A DNA stretch of 49,064 nucleotides from DASYUM01 sp036001225 (GCA_036001225.1 DASYUM010000220.1:1-49064), one strand, 5' to 3'; numbered from the stretch's first letter, positions 22,215 to 30,796 are shown. The notes: a model not told the origin generated them from the sequence alone. Numbers and translations are program-made.

Positions 22215-24056
22215 TCAGGGCGCGAAGGTCAGACCGGCGCTCGCGAGGGCCAGGAGATCGGCCGGGGCGAGCTGGCCGTCCTTCAAGGCGTCGGGGACGG
22301 TCAGCGCCAGGACGACCGTATAGGAGCCGGCCGGCAGCCCTGGGCTCCACACGAAGTGCCAGAATCCGGCCAGCGTCAGCCCGCTGGGAGCTTCCGGGAG
22401 CGAGACGCCCCGGAACAGCGGCACGTAGCTCGCGACCGGCGACGACAGGCACGTCACGACGACCCGCGTGAAGCCGTCGGCCACGAACGCGATGGCGTCC
22501 CCGCCGGGACAGCCCAGCCCCGGCCCGACCTCGGCCGGCAGCAACACCGCCAGATAGGCGTCCACCGGACGCGGCGATCCCGCGTAGGTCAGATTCACCG
22601 TCGCATCCAGCGCGTTGCCGGTCCGGAACAGCGACTGGTTGAGCGCCAGCCCGAGCGACGGCAGCAGCGCCGGCACGAAGGTGGCGGTCACCGTCGTGTC
22701 GGCGTGGAGGATGACCGTGCAGGCGCCGGTTCCCGAACAGCCGCCCCCGTTCCAGCCCTCGAACATCGAGCCGGCGGCCGGCGTGGCGGTGAGCGTGACC
22801 AGCGTGCCGCCGGCGCCGTAGGGCGCCGCGCAGGTGGTGCCGCAGTCGATCCCGGCGGGGGCGCTGGCCACCGTGCCCTGGCCCGTTCCGGCCCGGAGCA
22901 CGGTGAGGGTGGAGAGGCCGGGGTCCGACCCGCTCACCGTGAACGCCGCCAGATGGTAGCCGAAGGTGTACAGCTGCCAGGTGACGCTGTACACGCCGAC
23001 GTTGACCGTGTACTCGCCCATCGGCAGCGTGGTCGGGATCGGGAAGATGTAGACGTATTGCCGGCTCTGCCCCACCGCGAACACCTGGCTGTCCGAGTAC
23101 TGCTGGAGCACCTTGACGTCGTCCGCGTTGCGGATCTCCACGCTCACCTTCAGGTCGAGCGCCGGCTGGTTGGTGTCCGTCACCTGGGTGCTGACCGTGA
23201 TCTCCTGGCCGTGGGCGACGGTCTCCGGCGAGACGGACGTGGCGGTGATCGTGAAGGTGGGATCGACCACGGTGCCCACCGTGAACGCCTGCCCGTTCTG
23301 CTTCCAGGCGTAGCGGATGCTCCACGACGCGTTGAAGACGCCGATCGAGGCGCTGTAGACCCCCTGGCGGACGCCGGTCGGGATGGTGACCGCGAAGGTA
23401 TAGGTCTTGGTCTGGCCGGGGGCGAACGTCTCGCCCGACGGACCATCCTGGTTGCCGGGGAACGCGCCGTCGAGCGGGTCGAGCATCTCCAGGAGGACGT
23501 TGATCCCGGTGGCGGTCGCGCTGCCGGTGTTGGTCACCTGGGTGGTGACGGTGAGCGACTGGCCGGGCTGGATCGCCGTCGGATCGGCGGTGATGGCGCC
23601 GATGCTGAACGCGATCGTCGCGCCGCCGCCCTGCACGGTGAACGTCGCCGCATCGTTGTTCCAGAGGTAGAGCTGCGACCAGTGGTCCTGGAAGATGCCG
23701 ATCTTGATCGTGTAGGTGCCCGAGGCCAGCGTGGGCGGGATCGTCCAGAACCACTGATAGGCACGCGTCTCTCCGGGCTGGAGCGTCTGGCCCGGCGTGT
23801 ACTGGTGGCCGGAGGTCGTGCCCTGATTGACCATGACGCCGGCCGCGTCGAAGATCTCCTCGTCCACGATGATGCCGGAGGCCACCTCGGCCGACGTGTT
23901 GGTGACCGACGTGGTGAGGGTCATGGTGAGCCCGGGCTGGATCGGGTTCGGCGAGGCGGCGGTGGCCCCGATGCTGAACGTCGGCGTCGCGCCGGCCAGT
24001 CCGGGAATGACGAGCAGAGCGGCGACCAGGCCGAGGAGTAGGACAGGACGACGCAT
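22215..24056 (-). CDS. Secreted protein with three tandem beta-sandwich repeats and an InlB-type repeat
   Basis: This 613-residue protein has a signal peptide ending in AGA. Residues 26-141, 148-261 and 266-374 are three related units. Each begins with F-S/T-I-x-A-x-x-x-x-P, has a P-G-Q or H-G-Q strand and a T-S/Q-V-T-N/D-T strand, and ends with a Trp-containing segment and AxFTV. This is typical of Ig-like or CARDB-type adhesive folds. Residues 383-460 resemble the divergent InlB B-repeat, with paired cysteines (IDCGTTCAAPYG, GGCSGTGACTV) and GSMFEGW. The C-terminal 150 residues form another beta-rich region with two cysteines. Function is probably surface binding. ATG 24056 is chosen because a clean signal peptide follows. 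Confidence 0.75.
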   Translation of the reverse strand: MRRPVLLLGLVAALLVIPGLAGATPTFSIGATAASPNPIQPGLTMTLTTSVTNTSAEVASGIIVDEEIFDAAGVMVNQGTTSGHQYTPGQTLQPGETRAYQWFWTIPPTLASGTYTIKIGIFQDHWSQLYLWNNDAATFTVQGGGATIAFSIGAITADPTAIQPGQSLTVTTQVTNTGSATATGINVLLEMLDPLDGAFPGNQDGPSGETFAPGQTKTYTFAVTIPTGVRQGVYSASIGVFNASWSIRYAWKQNGQAFTVGTVVDPTFTITATSVSPETVAHGQEITVSTQVTDTNQPALDLKVSVEIRNADDVKVLQQYSDSQVFAVGQSRQYVYIFPIPTTLPMGEYTVNVGVYSVTWQLYTFGYHLAAFTVSGSDPGLSTLTVLRAGTGQGTVASAPAGIDCGTTCAAPYGAGGTLVTLTATPAAGSMFEGWNGGGCSGTGACTVILHADTTVTATFVPALLPSLGLALNQSLFRTGNALDATVNLTYAGSPRPVDAYLAVLLPAEVGPGLGCPGGDAIAFVADGFTRVVVTCLSSPVASYVPLFRGVSLPEAPSGLTLAGFWHFVWSPGLPAGSYTVVLALTVPDALKDGQLAPADLLALASAGLTFAP

Positions 24057-24252
24057 GCCGACCTCGCGTGGTGCGGGAGGGTTTCCGGACCGTCCCACCC
24101 TCGGGTCGAGCAAGAAGCCTGCCACGGCCGCACGGCCGCTCAGCCGCTCCAGACGCGGGTCGGGCCCGAGCCGCCGGAAACTGTTGCACGGCGGACCCCG
24201 GGAAAGTGCAGGCCCCCCGCCGCCGAGCTGCGGCCCGGCGCCACCCCTCTGG

Positions 24253-24258
24253 TATGCT
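24253..24258 (+). promoter_or_regulatory. -10-like box TATGCT directly before the transglycosylase gene
   Basis: TATGCT ends 8 bases before ATG 24267. No ribosome-binding site lies between, so a leaderless or near-leaderless transcript is implied. A -35 box is not evident. Confidence 0.4.
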
Positions 24259-24266
24259 CGGATCGA

Positions 24267-26147
24267 ATGCGGGCAGCAGGCAGGGCGGGAAGGCGGGGCC
24301 GAGCCGCCGCCGGGGCGCTGATCTTGGCGATCGGCGTGGTCACGCTGCCGGCCGCCGCCGGCGCGGCCCCGGTCCGGTTTCCCCTCACCGTCGAGTACGA
24401 GCTGCTCCAGATGGCCCTCCGCAAGCACCTCCGCGACGCGTCGGGCGGTGCGCTCGTCCTCTGGCGGAGTGCCGACGGCTGCCGGACCTTCACCATGCAG
24501 CAACCCACGGTGGAGCCGGCCCAGGGCGTCCTCAAGATCGCGGGCCCGGGTTCGGCCCAGGTCGGCCTGGGTTTGCTCGGCTACTGCTGGGCGCAGGTCG
24601 GCTGGGACGGCCACGTGGAGATCCGGGCCCGGCCGGAGATCGGGCGCGACTGGCAGCTCCGGCTCCGCGTCCTCGACACCCAGCTCTACGACGCCAGCCG
24701 CCAACGGAGCGGGGTCGTCCCCCGGGTGTGGGAGACCGTGAAGGGCTGGGCCGAGAGTGCGCTGCCCACCTTCAGCTTCGATCTCGGCCCCCCGGTGCAG
24801 GAGGTCAAGGCCGTGCTCGGCCTGTTCGCGGACCCCGGCCGGGCCGGCCCGCTCGGCGCCGCGCTCCAGACCCTGCAGCCCAGCGACGTGGCGGTCGAAG
24901 CCGACGGCGTCAAGGTGGGAGTGACCCTCGAGCTACCCGACGGCGCCGCTCCGGCGCCACGGGCGGCGGAGCCGGGGCTGACGCCGGCCGAGCTGAAGCG
25001 CTGGGAAGCCGCGCTGGAGCGCTGGGACGGCTTCCTCACCTTCGTGATCAAGGACCTGGGAGCGCTGGAGAGCGATCCCTCGATGCGCAGCGAGTTGCTC
25101 GATCTCCTGCTCGGCGCCCGTCACGAGCTCACGGCCGTGCTCGGGCGGGGACCCGAACCCGGGACCGATCCCGTCCAGCGGCTCTTTGTGGGCGTGTGGT
25201 CCCAGCTGCGGGCGATGGTGCGGCGCGCCGCCGGCCGGGCCGGCGACGAGGCCCGCGCCCTGCGGTACCTCACCTTCGTGGCGGCCGGCGACGCGCTGGC
25301 CAGCCTGACCGCGGCCGCGCCCGCCCTCGGCCTCGAGATCTCGGCCGACGGGCTCCGGCGATTCGCCCGCACCCTGGACCCCGTGTACGCGGGGGATCCG
25401 CTCGAATACTCGGAACTGCCCGACGCCACCCTGCGCCAGCTCTTCCGCTTTCGCGACCCCGACGCGCCGCCCCGGCGGGTCCGCCGGCGCGCGCCGTCGA
25501 GCTGGTGGTGGCTCGGCCCGCAGGCCGCCCACGCCGCCGACGCCGACGAGTGGGGGCAGCTCGGCCAGCGCCTCGATCGATGGGTTCCCGACCAGAGCGA
25601 GCTGGGGCTGTATCGAGCCGCGGTGGACCGGCTGCTCAACCTGGCCGCCGAGCGCACCTTCGATCCCGGTGACGTGGACGAGCGGTTCGAGCGGCTCTTC
25701 CATCACCTGGTCAAGGCCACGGCCTGGCAGGAGAGCTGCTGGCGACAGTTCGGCCGCAACCGGGGGACGGTCACCTACCTGCTCTCGCCGACCCATGATG
25801 TCGGGATCATGCAGATCAACGCGCGGATCTGGCGGGGGTTCTTCAATCCGGAGAAGTTGCGCTGGAACGCCGCCTACAACACCGGGGCCGGCGCCGAGAT
25901 CCTCTATAACCTGCTCCTCCGCTACGGCGTTCGGGAGGCTGGGGACCGGCTCGACAACGCCGCTCGAGCCACCTACTCGGCGTACAACGGCGGGCCCGCC
26001 CGCTACCGGCGCTACCGGCTGGGGCGCCTGGCCGACGCGCACCGGGCCGTGGACCGCGCGTTCTGGCAGAAGTACCAGCTCATCGCGGCCGGGACCGCGC
26101 AGGATCGCGTGCTGTGCCTGCCGGTGGGCGCCACCTCGATGCCATGA
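24267..26147 (+). CDS. Exported lytic transglycosylase (SLT domain) with a large unassigned N-terminal region
   Basis: This 626-residue protein has an export signal (basic MRAAGRAGRRGR, hydrophobic stretch, AAAGAAP). The last 170 residues form an SLT-type lytic transglycosylase domain: VKATAWQESCWRQFGR with catalytic Glu489, THDVGIMQINARIWRG, YNTGAGAEILYNLL and ATYSAYNGGP. It would cleave peptidoglycan glycan strands to 1,6-anhydro products. Residues 35-450 have no recognisable family: beta-rich at first (HVEIRARPEIGRDWQLRLRV), then helical, then a basic patch VRRRAPSSWWW. The combination may be a regulatory or anchoring module. The gene is divergent from the secreted repeat protein, with 210 bases between starts. 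Confidence 0.8.
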   Translation: MRAAGRAGRRGRAAAGALILAIGVVTLPAAAGAAPVRFPLTVEYELLQMALRKHLRDASGGALVLWRSADGCRTFTMQQPTVEPAQGVLKIAGPGSAQVGLGLLGYCWAQVGWDGHVEIRARPEIGRDWQLRLRVLDTQLYDASRQRSGVVPRVWETVKGWAESALPTFSFDLGPPVQEVKAVLGLFADPGRAGPLGAALQTLQPSDVAVEADGVKVGVTLELPDGAAPAPRAAEPGLTPAELKRWEAALERWDGFLTFVIKDLGALESDPSMRSELLDLLLGARHELTAVLGRGPEPGTDPVQRLFVGVWSQLRAMVRRAAGRAGDEARALRYLTFVAAGDALASLTAAAPALGLEISADGLRRFARTLDPVYAGDPLEYSELPDATLRQLFRFRDPDAPPRRVRRRAPSSWWWLGPQAAHAADADEWGQLGQRLDRWVPDQSELGLYRAAVDRLLNLAAERTFDPGDVDERFERLFHHLVKATAWQESCWRQFGRNRGTVTYLLSPTHDVGIMQINARIWRGFFNPEKLRWNAAYNTGAGAEILYNLLLRYGVREAGDRLDNAARATYSAYNGGPARYRRYRLGRLADAHRAVDRAFWQKYQLIAAGTAQDRVLCLPVGATSMP

Positions 26148-26206
26148 GGGTCGGATCGGGGGAACCCCGGACGTGCGCAAAGCTTCGGCCGGGGCCGGCC
26201 GTGGTC

Positions 26207-26212
26207 TACAAT
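26207..26212 (+). promoter_or_regulatory. -10-like box TACAAT before the small Arg-rich gene
   Basis: TACAAT ends 6 bases before GTG 26219, again a spacing that would place the transcription start at the start codon. Confidence 0.4.
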
Positions 26213-26218
26213 CGAGTC

Positions 26219-26491
26219 GTGATCCTCGGACGGCCGGACACCATCATCGTGGTGGCGCCCCAGCTGGCGTCGTTCTACGAGTTCGTCAAGCCGCGGCAGG
26301 AAGCCGAATACGGCACGATGATGGTGTTGCTGGAACGCCGCCTCGGCGAGCGACGTCGGAGCCGGGCCCCCGCCCAGGACGACCGGCGCCACGGCGAGCG
26401 ACGCGTCGCCCAGTCCGAGGCGGCGGAGGCCCAGCTGAGCGTCCTCGGCTTCACGATCCTGCATCGCGCCGGCGAGCAGTACCTCGCCTGA
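26219..26491 (+). CDS. Small hypothetical protein with Arg-rich RRxGERR-type motifs
   Basis: This 90-residue protein opens with a short beta-strand region (RPDTIIVVAPQLASFYEFVK), followed by a highly charged segment with LLERRLGERRRSR and DDRRHGERR, and ends with a hydrophobic segment LSVLGFTILHR. The repeated R-R-x-G-E-R-R motif recurs in small uncharacterised proteins, but I know no function. GTG 26219 is preferred because TACAAT lies just upstream; an in-frame ATG at 26144 would lie inside the end of the transglycosylase gene and add an atypical N-terminus. It could be an RNA- or nucleotide-binding protein by charge, which is speculation. Confidence 0.6.
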   Translation: MILGRPDTIIVVAPQLASFYEFVKPRQEAEYGTMMVLLERRLGERRRSRAPAQDDRRHGERRVAQSEAAEAQLSVLGFTILHRAGEQYLA

Positions 26492-26533
26492 CGCCCGCCC
26501 GGTTCGCGTCCCCTCGAGGGGACGGCAGCTCCC

Positions 26534-26562
26534 TTGACACCCGGAGCGGCGCGACGTAGACA
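26534..26562 (+). promoter_or_regulatory. Predicted sigma-70 promoter of the amidohydrolase gene
   Basis: A perfect TTGACA (26534-26539), a 17-base spacer and TAGACA (26557-26562) precede the amidohydrolase by about 110 bases of leader. Shifting the -10 to GACAAT would give a 19-base spacer. Confidence 0.6.
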
Positions 26563-26678
26563 ATAGCCTCGACGGCCATCGATTCGGTCTGGGCCACCAT
26601 CGTCGCCCTCGAGTCCACGCAGTCCTCCATCCTCGACCAGCGGCCGGCGCCGGCGCGCCGGACACGGAGACCGCGCCG

Positions 26679-27917
26679 ATGAGCCAGATCCTCTTTCGGA
26701 ACGCGAGGCTCCTCGACCCCACCCAGCCCGAGCTCGCCGAGGGGATGTCGGTCCTGGTCGAGGGCGATCGGATCCACGAGCTCTCGGCCCGGCCGATCAG
26801 CGCCCGCGGCGCCACCGTGCTCGACTGCGGCGGCCGGACCCTGATGCCGGGGCTCATCGACTGCCACGCCCACGTGTTCCTCTCCGAGGTGAACATCCGC
26901 AACCTCGAGTCCGTCCCGCTCACCCTGATGACGGCGCGCGGCGCCGAGCTGATGCGAGCCATGCTCGACCGCGGTTTCACCACGGTGCGGGACACCGGCG
27001 GCGCCGACTGGGGGATCCGGGAGGCGGTGGCGCGCGGGCACCTGCCCGGACCCCGCCTGTTCATCGCCGGGCGGGCGATCGGCCAGACCGGCGGCCACAG
27101 CGACAGCCGCCGGCGGACCGACGCCGGCGCCGGCTGCCACTGCTGCAACGCCATGGTGTTCACGATGGCCATCGCCGATGGCGTCAGCGAGGTCCGCCAG
27201 GCCGTCCGGGAGCAGCTCCGCCAGGGGGCCGACCACATCAAGCTCATGGTCTCGGGCGGGGTCGCCTCCCCCTATGACCCGCTGGACAGCCTCCAGTACA
27301 CGCGCGACGAGATCCGGGCCGCGGTCGACGAGGCGGCCGTCTTCAAGCGGTACGTCTGCGCCCACGCCTATCCGGCGGAGGCGGTGGCCCGGGCGGTCGA
27401 GTGCGGGGTACGGGTGATCGAGCACGGCAACCTGATCGATGCGCCGACCGCGAAGCTGATGGCCGACCGGGGTGCGTTCCTGGTCCCGACGCTGGTCGCC
27501 TACGACGGCATCGAGCGGTACGGCGCGCGCTGGGGGATGGGGCCGGAGAGCCTGGAGAAGAACAAGCTCGTCCTGGAGGCCGGCCTCCGCTCGCTCGAGC
27601 TGGCCCGGGAAGCCGGAGTCCCCATGGCCTTCGGCAGCGACCTCCTGGGTCAGCTCCAGCCGGACCAGTCGAAGGAGTTCCTGCTCCGGGCCCAGGTGCT
27701 CTCGCCCCGCGAGATCATCCACTCCGCGACCGTGGTGGGCGCCGAGGTTCTCGGCCGCGCCCGCGAGCTCGGGGTCCTCGTGGCGGGGGCGCTGGCCGAC
27801 CTCCTGGTCGTCGATGGCAACCCGCTCCAGGACCTGGGCCTGTTCCAGGACCAGGGCCGGCACCTGTCGGTCATCATGCAGGGCGGCCGGCTGCACAAAG
27901 TGGCCCTGCCCGCATGA
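26679..27917 (+). CDS. Metal-dependent amidohydrolase (imidazolonepropionase/prolidase-like)
   Basis: This 412-residue amidohydrolase-superfamily protein has the N-terminal beta-sandwich (ILFRNARLLDP), the metal motif LIDCHAHVFLS, GFTTVRDTGGADWG, HIKLMVSGGVASPYDP with the bridging Lys, CAHAYPAEAVARAVECGV (His), VIEHGNLID (His) and FGSDLLG (catalytic Asp). GALADLLVVDGNPLQDLGLF closes the sandwich. The subgroup includes Xaa-Pro dipeptidases and N-acyl or aryl-dipeptide hydrolases of the Sgx type. A Cys-rich insertion GAGCHCCNAMVF follows GGHSDSRRR, a feature of that subgroup. It lacks a signal peptide. The stop overlaps the next start (ATGA, 27914-27917). Confidence 0.88.
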   Translation: MSQILFRNARLLDPTQPELAEGMSVLVEGDRIHELSARPISARGATVLDCGGRTLMPGLIDCHAHVFLSEVNIRNLESVPLTLMTARGAELMRAMLDRGFTTVRDTGGADWGIREAVARGHLPGPRLFIAGRAIGQTGGHSDSRRRTDAGAGCHCCNAMVFTMAIADGVSEVRQAVREQLRQGADHIKLMVSGGVASPYDPLDSLQYTRDEIRAAVDEAAVFKRYVCAHAYPAEAVARAVECGVRVIEHGNLIDAPTAKLMADRGAFLVPTLVAYDGIERYGARWGMGPESLEKNKLVLEAGLRSLELAREAGVPMAFGSDLLGQLQPDQSKEFLLRAQVLSPREIIHSATVVGAEVLGRARELGVLVAGALADLLVVDGNPLQDLGLFQDQGRHLSVIMQGGRLHKVALPA

Positions 27918-28801
27918 GATACCCTCGGGCCTCAGCCGGCACCCCCGGGGCGAGCGCGCTGGCGGGGCTCCTCGTCGCCGCCAGCCTGGTCGCCGGCTGT
28001 GCCGGGGCCGGGCCTACATCCTCCGGCCGCGCCCCCGCCGCCCCCGCCCCCGAGAGCCCCGCCGCGGCCGAGCGCGCGCGACGCGAGCAGGTCGAAGAGG
28101 CGTATCGCCAGCTCGACACGGCCCACCAGCAGCTGCGCCGGGACCACCAGCGCCTTCAGCGCGAGCGCCAGGCCCTGCTGGACAGCCGGCAGCGGCAGGC
28201 CGCCGCCGGTATCTCGGAAGAGGAGATCGCGCGGCTTCGGCTTCAGCTCCTGGAGCGGGATGCCCAGATCAAGGCGCTGACCCAGAAGCTGGACGCCACG
28301 ATCGTGGAGGTGGTGCGGGCCATGGCGAAGCTGCGCAGTCTCGAGAGCAAGGCCGAGGCCGCCACCACCATGGCCGAGGCCGAGATTGCCATGAAGATGC
28401 TGGAGCGGACCACCGCCGGGCGCGACAAGGACCCCGACGTCGCCCAGGCCGAGCAGCTCCTGAAGCTCGGCGCCCAGGAGTTCCGGAAGGACAACTACAG
28501 CGGCGCGCTCTACCTCAGCACCCAGGCCAAGAGCCTTCTCAAGGGCGGCCAACCGGGGTCGCCGAGCACCGACCCGACGCCGAGGGCTGACGGCGAGGTC
28601 GCGTTCGCCTTGCCGCTGCCGCTCCGGCTGGTGGCCCGGACGGAGGTCCGCGAGGGCCCGGGCCCGAGCTTCAAGGTCGCGTTCGTCCTGGCGGACGGGG
28701 TCCCGGTCACCGCCCACTCCTACAAGGGTCTGTGGGTGCGGATCCGGCGCGACGACGGCCGCGGAGGCTGGGTGCTCTACAGCGCGGTGGGGCCCCAGTA
28801 G
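27914..28801 (+). CDS. Lipoprotein with coiled coil and C-terminal SH3-like domain
   Basis: This 295-residue protein carries a lipoprotein signal ending in SLVAGC (Cys29), an Ala/Pro-rich tether, a long charged coiled coil from about residue 55 to 165 (EEAYRQLDTAHQQLRRDHQ, RLRLQLLERDAQIKALTQ), a helical region resembling a tetratricopeptide hairpin (LLKLGAQEFRKDNYSGALYL), and a C-terminal SH3b-like unit from about 235 (RTEVREGPGPSFKVAFVL, YKGLWVRIRRDDGRGGWV). It is probably anchored in the envelope and may contact peptidoglycan. It starts at ATG 27914 overlapping the amidohydrolase stop, so the two are coupled. Confidence 0.78.
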   Translation: MRYPRASAGTPGASALAGLLVAASLVAGCAGAGPTSSGRAPAAPAPESPAAAERARREQVEEAYRQLDTAHQQLRRDHQRLQRERQALLDSRQRQAAAGISEEEIARLRLQLLERDAQIKALTQKLDATIVEVVRAMAKLRSLESKAEAATTMAEAEIAMKMLERTTAGRDKDPDVAQAEQLLKLGAQEFRKDNYSGALYLSTQAKSLLKGGQPGSPSTDPTPRADGEVAFALPLPLRLVARTEVREGPGPSFKVAFVLADGVPVTAHSYKGLWVRIRRDDGRGGWVLYSAVGPQ

Positions 28802-28815
28802 CGTTCTCGGACGGG

Positions 28816-28829
28816 GGGGCCTTCGCCCC
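28816..28829. terminator. Hairpin between convergent genes
   Basis: GGGGC (28816-28820) pairs with GCCCC (28825-28829) over CTTC, in the 39-base gap between the lipoprotein stop and the diguanylate cyclase stop. A run of seven G precedes it. It may terminate both transcripts. Confidence 0.4.
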
Positions 28830-28840
28830 TTCGGGCCAGG

Positions 28841-30550
28841 TCAGCCGGCGGCCGGTCCCTCGGCCTCGCCGGCGACGACCACCCGGTTGCGTCCCCGCCC
28901 CTTGGCCTCGTAGAGCGCGGCGTCGGCGCTGGCGATGATCGCCTCGGGGCCGTCGCCCTGCGCCGGGAACGACGCAATACCGACGCTGACCGTGACCCGC
29001 GCGGGCTGGGCGGCGTCGCCGAACGGCTCGTCGGCCACCCGCGCCCGGATGCGCTCCGCCACCTGGGCCGCGGCCTCACCGTCGGCGCCGTGGAGCAGGA
29101 GCAGGAACTCTTCCCCGCCGTAGCGCGCCGCGTAGTCGATGTCGCGGATCGCATCCCGGAAGATTCCCGCCAGCCGGGAGAGCAGGCGGTCGCCGGCCAG
29201 GTGCCCGTAGTGGTCGTTGTACTGCTTGAAGTGGTCGATGTCGATCATGAGGAGCGCGAAGCGCTCGCGAAGCCGTCGCGCCCGGGCCACCTCGGTCACC
29301 AGCACCTCGGTCAGGTGGCGGCGGTTGTTCAAGCCGGTCAGGCTGTCGGTGATGGAGAGCTTCTGCAGTTCCTGGTTCTTCTCGCTGAGGGCGGCGTTGG
29401 CGGCGGCCAGCTCGTCCCGGGCCTGGCGGAGCCGGGTGACCATGTGGTTGAAGACCTGGGTCAGATACCCCACCTCCCCGCGATCCATGACCGGGAGCGT
29501 CACCTCGAGGTCGCCGCCGGCGACGCGGGACGCCCCCCGGGTCAGCCGCTGGAGCGGGCGCGCGACTGCCTGGCCGAAGAAGTAGGCGGTGAGGCCGATG
29601 ACGGCCAGGAGCGCGGCGACCGTGATGAGCGTGAGATTTCGCATCCGGGCGGTCAGGCCGTATGCCTCCGCCTGGGTCAGGTCGGCCACCACGCCCCAGC
29701 CGAGCTGGGGCACCGGCTTCAGCGAGCCGATGACCGGCCGGCCCCGGTCAGGCGTGTACTCCACGGGGGTCTCCGGACCCGCGAACAGCGCGCGGGTGGC
29801 CGCGGTCGGGAGGCGAACCTGCTTGAACACGGAGAGGGGCACCCGGGAGCCGACGATGACGCTGCCGTCGGGCGTCACCAGATACGCCTGACCCGTCTCC
29901 CCGAGGGCGTGGCTTCTCAGGATCTCCACGAGCGTGTCGAAGTTCACCTTGCCCGCCATCAGCCCGAGACTCCGACCATGGGCGGCGGCGATGGGGACCG
30001 CCACCAGCATCACGCCCTTCTGGCGCGCCTCGTCCCAGTAGGCGTCCCCGACGACCGTGGCTTCCCCTCGTGTTCCCTTCAGCCACTCGGCCGGCAGGGC
30101 GGGACCCGGCGCGGCGGCGCTGCTGACCAGTACGCGGCCAGTCGTATCGACGACCATCAGCTCCTCGTAGTCACGGAACTTGTCCTGGACCGAGGCGAGG
30201 TAGTCGGCCAGGCGGCGCCGTGCCTCGGCCAGCCGGGCCGGGGGGCCCGACGCCCGGACGAGATGCTCGAGGTTCTCGGTCACCTCGTAGGAGCTGGAAA
30301 AGATCCGCACTTCGTACAGCCGCTCCTTCAGCCACAAATTGACCTCGCGGACGATGTCGAAGGTGGCGTCCCGCAGGTTCTCCGAGAGCTTCTGGCTGAG
30401 GAACTGCCGGTTGAGGACGTACGAGCGCCAGCCCAGGCCCAGGGACGGGATCAACGTGGCGAGCAGGGCGAAGATCACGATCCGCCGCCGGATCGAGTCC
30501 AGGCGGACGAGATGAAGAACGTTGGAGGTGGCCCGCTCCCAAGACAGCAA
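28841..30550 (-). CDS. Membrane diguanylate cyclase (dCache-like sensor, HAMP, GGDEF)
   Basis: This protein of about 569 residues would make cyclic di-GMP. A first membrane segment (IVIFALLATLIPSLGLGW) is followed by a periplasmic sensor of about 260 residues (LMVVDTTGRVLVSS, GQAYLVTPDGSVIVGSR, the latter typical of dCache domains), a second segment near LITVAALLAVIGLTAYFF, a HAMP linker (PLQRLTRGASRVAGGDLEV), and a GGDEF domain with DIDHFKQYNDHYGHLAGD and the active-site RYGGEEF. RDID five residues before GGEEF is an intact RxxD inhibitory site, so product feedback is likely. No ATG or GTG fits; TTG 30550 has GGAGG eight bases upstream, and TTG 30556 is the alternative. Confidence 0.88.
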   Translation of the reverse strand: MLSWERATSNVLHLVRLDSIRRRIVIFALLATLIPSLGLGWRSYVLNRQFLSQKLSENLRDATFDIVREVNLWLKERLYEVRIFSSSYEVTENLEHLVRASGPPARLAEARRRLADYLASVQDKFRDYEELMVVDTTGRVLVSSAAAPGPALPAEWLKGTRGEATVVGDAYWDEARQKGVMLVAVPIAAAHGRSLGLMAGKVNFDTLVEILRSHALGETGQAYLVTPDGSVIVGSRVPLSVFKQVRLPTAATRALFAGPETPVEYTPDRGRPVIGSLKPVPQLGWGVVADLTQAEAYGLTARMRNLTLITVAALLAVIGLTAYFFGQAVARPLQRLTRGASRVAGGDLEVTLPVMDRGEVGYLTQVFNHMVTRLRQARDELAAANAALSEKNQELQKLSITDSLTGLNNRRHLTEVLVTEVARARRLRERFALLMIDIDHFKQYNDHYGHLAGDRLLSRLAGIFRDAIRDIDYAARYGGEEFLLLLHGADGEAAAQVAERIRARVADEPFGDAAQPARVTVSVGIASFPAQGDGPEAIIASADAALYEAKGRGRNRVVVAGEAEGPAAG

Positions 30551-30691
30551 CCGCAACTCCTCCGGGGCCAGCGGCCGCGCGCCGTCGGCCCTTCCCCCTG
30601 ACCGGCTCGGGGTCGGCCAGTTCAGAGGAGGATAGACGAGCCCCTCCGGCGTGGCAAGTGATATCGCGGTGCTCGCCGAGGCGGGCCGGCC

Positions 30692-30710
30692 CGGCCGGAA
30701 CAACCGGCCG
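30692..30710 (+). repeat. Hairpin in the gap between cyclase and oxidoreductase
   Basis: CGGCCGG (30692-30698) pairs with CCGGCCG (30704-30710) around AACAA. It lies about 87 bases upstream of the oxidoreductase start. It could be regulatory; no terminator T-run follows. Confidence 0.4.
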
Positions 30711-30785
30711 ATCCGGACGATTTGCGGTCCGGGCGATAATCCGGCGCGACTCCGGGGGATTGCGCCGGCTGGCCCCTTCCCGGAA

Positions 30786-30791
30786 GATAGT
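30786..30791 (+). promoter_or_regulatory. -10-like box GATAGT directly before the FAD oxidoreductase gene
   Basis: GATAGT ends 5 bases before ATG 30797, with no ribosome-binding site between. GATAAT at 30734 is a second candidate further upstream. Confidence 0.35.
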
Positions 30792-30796
30792 GCGCG

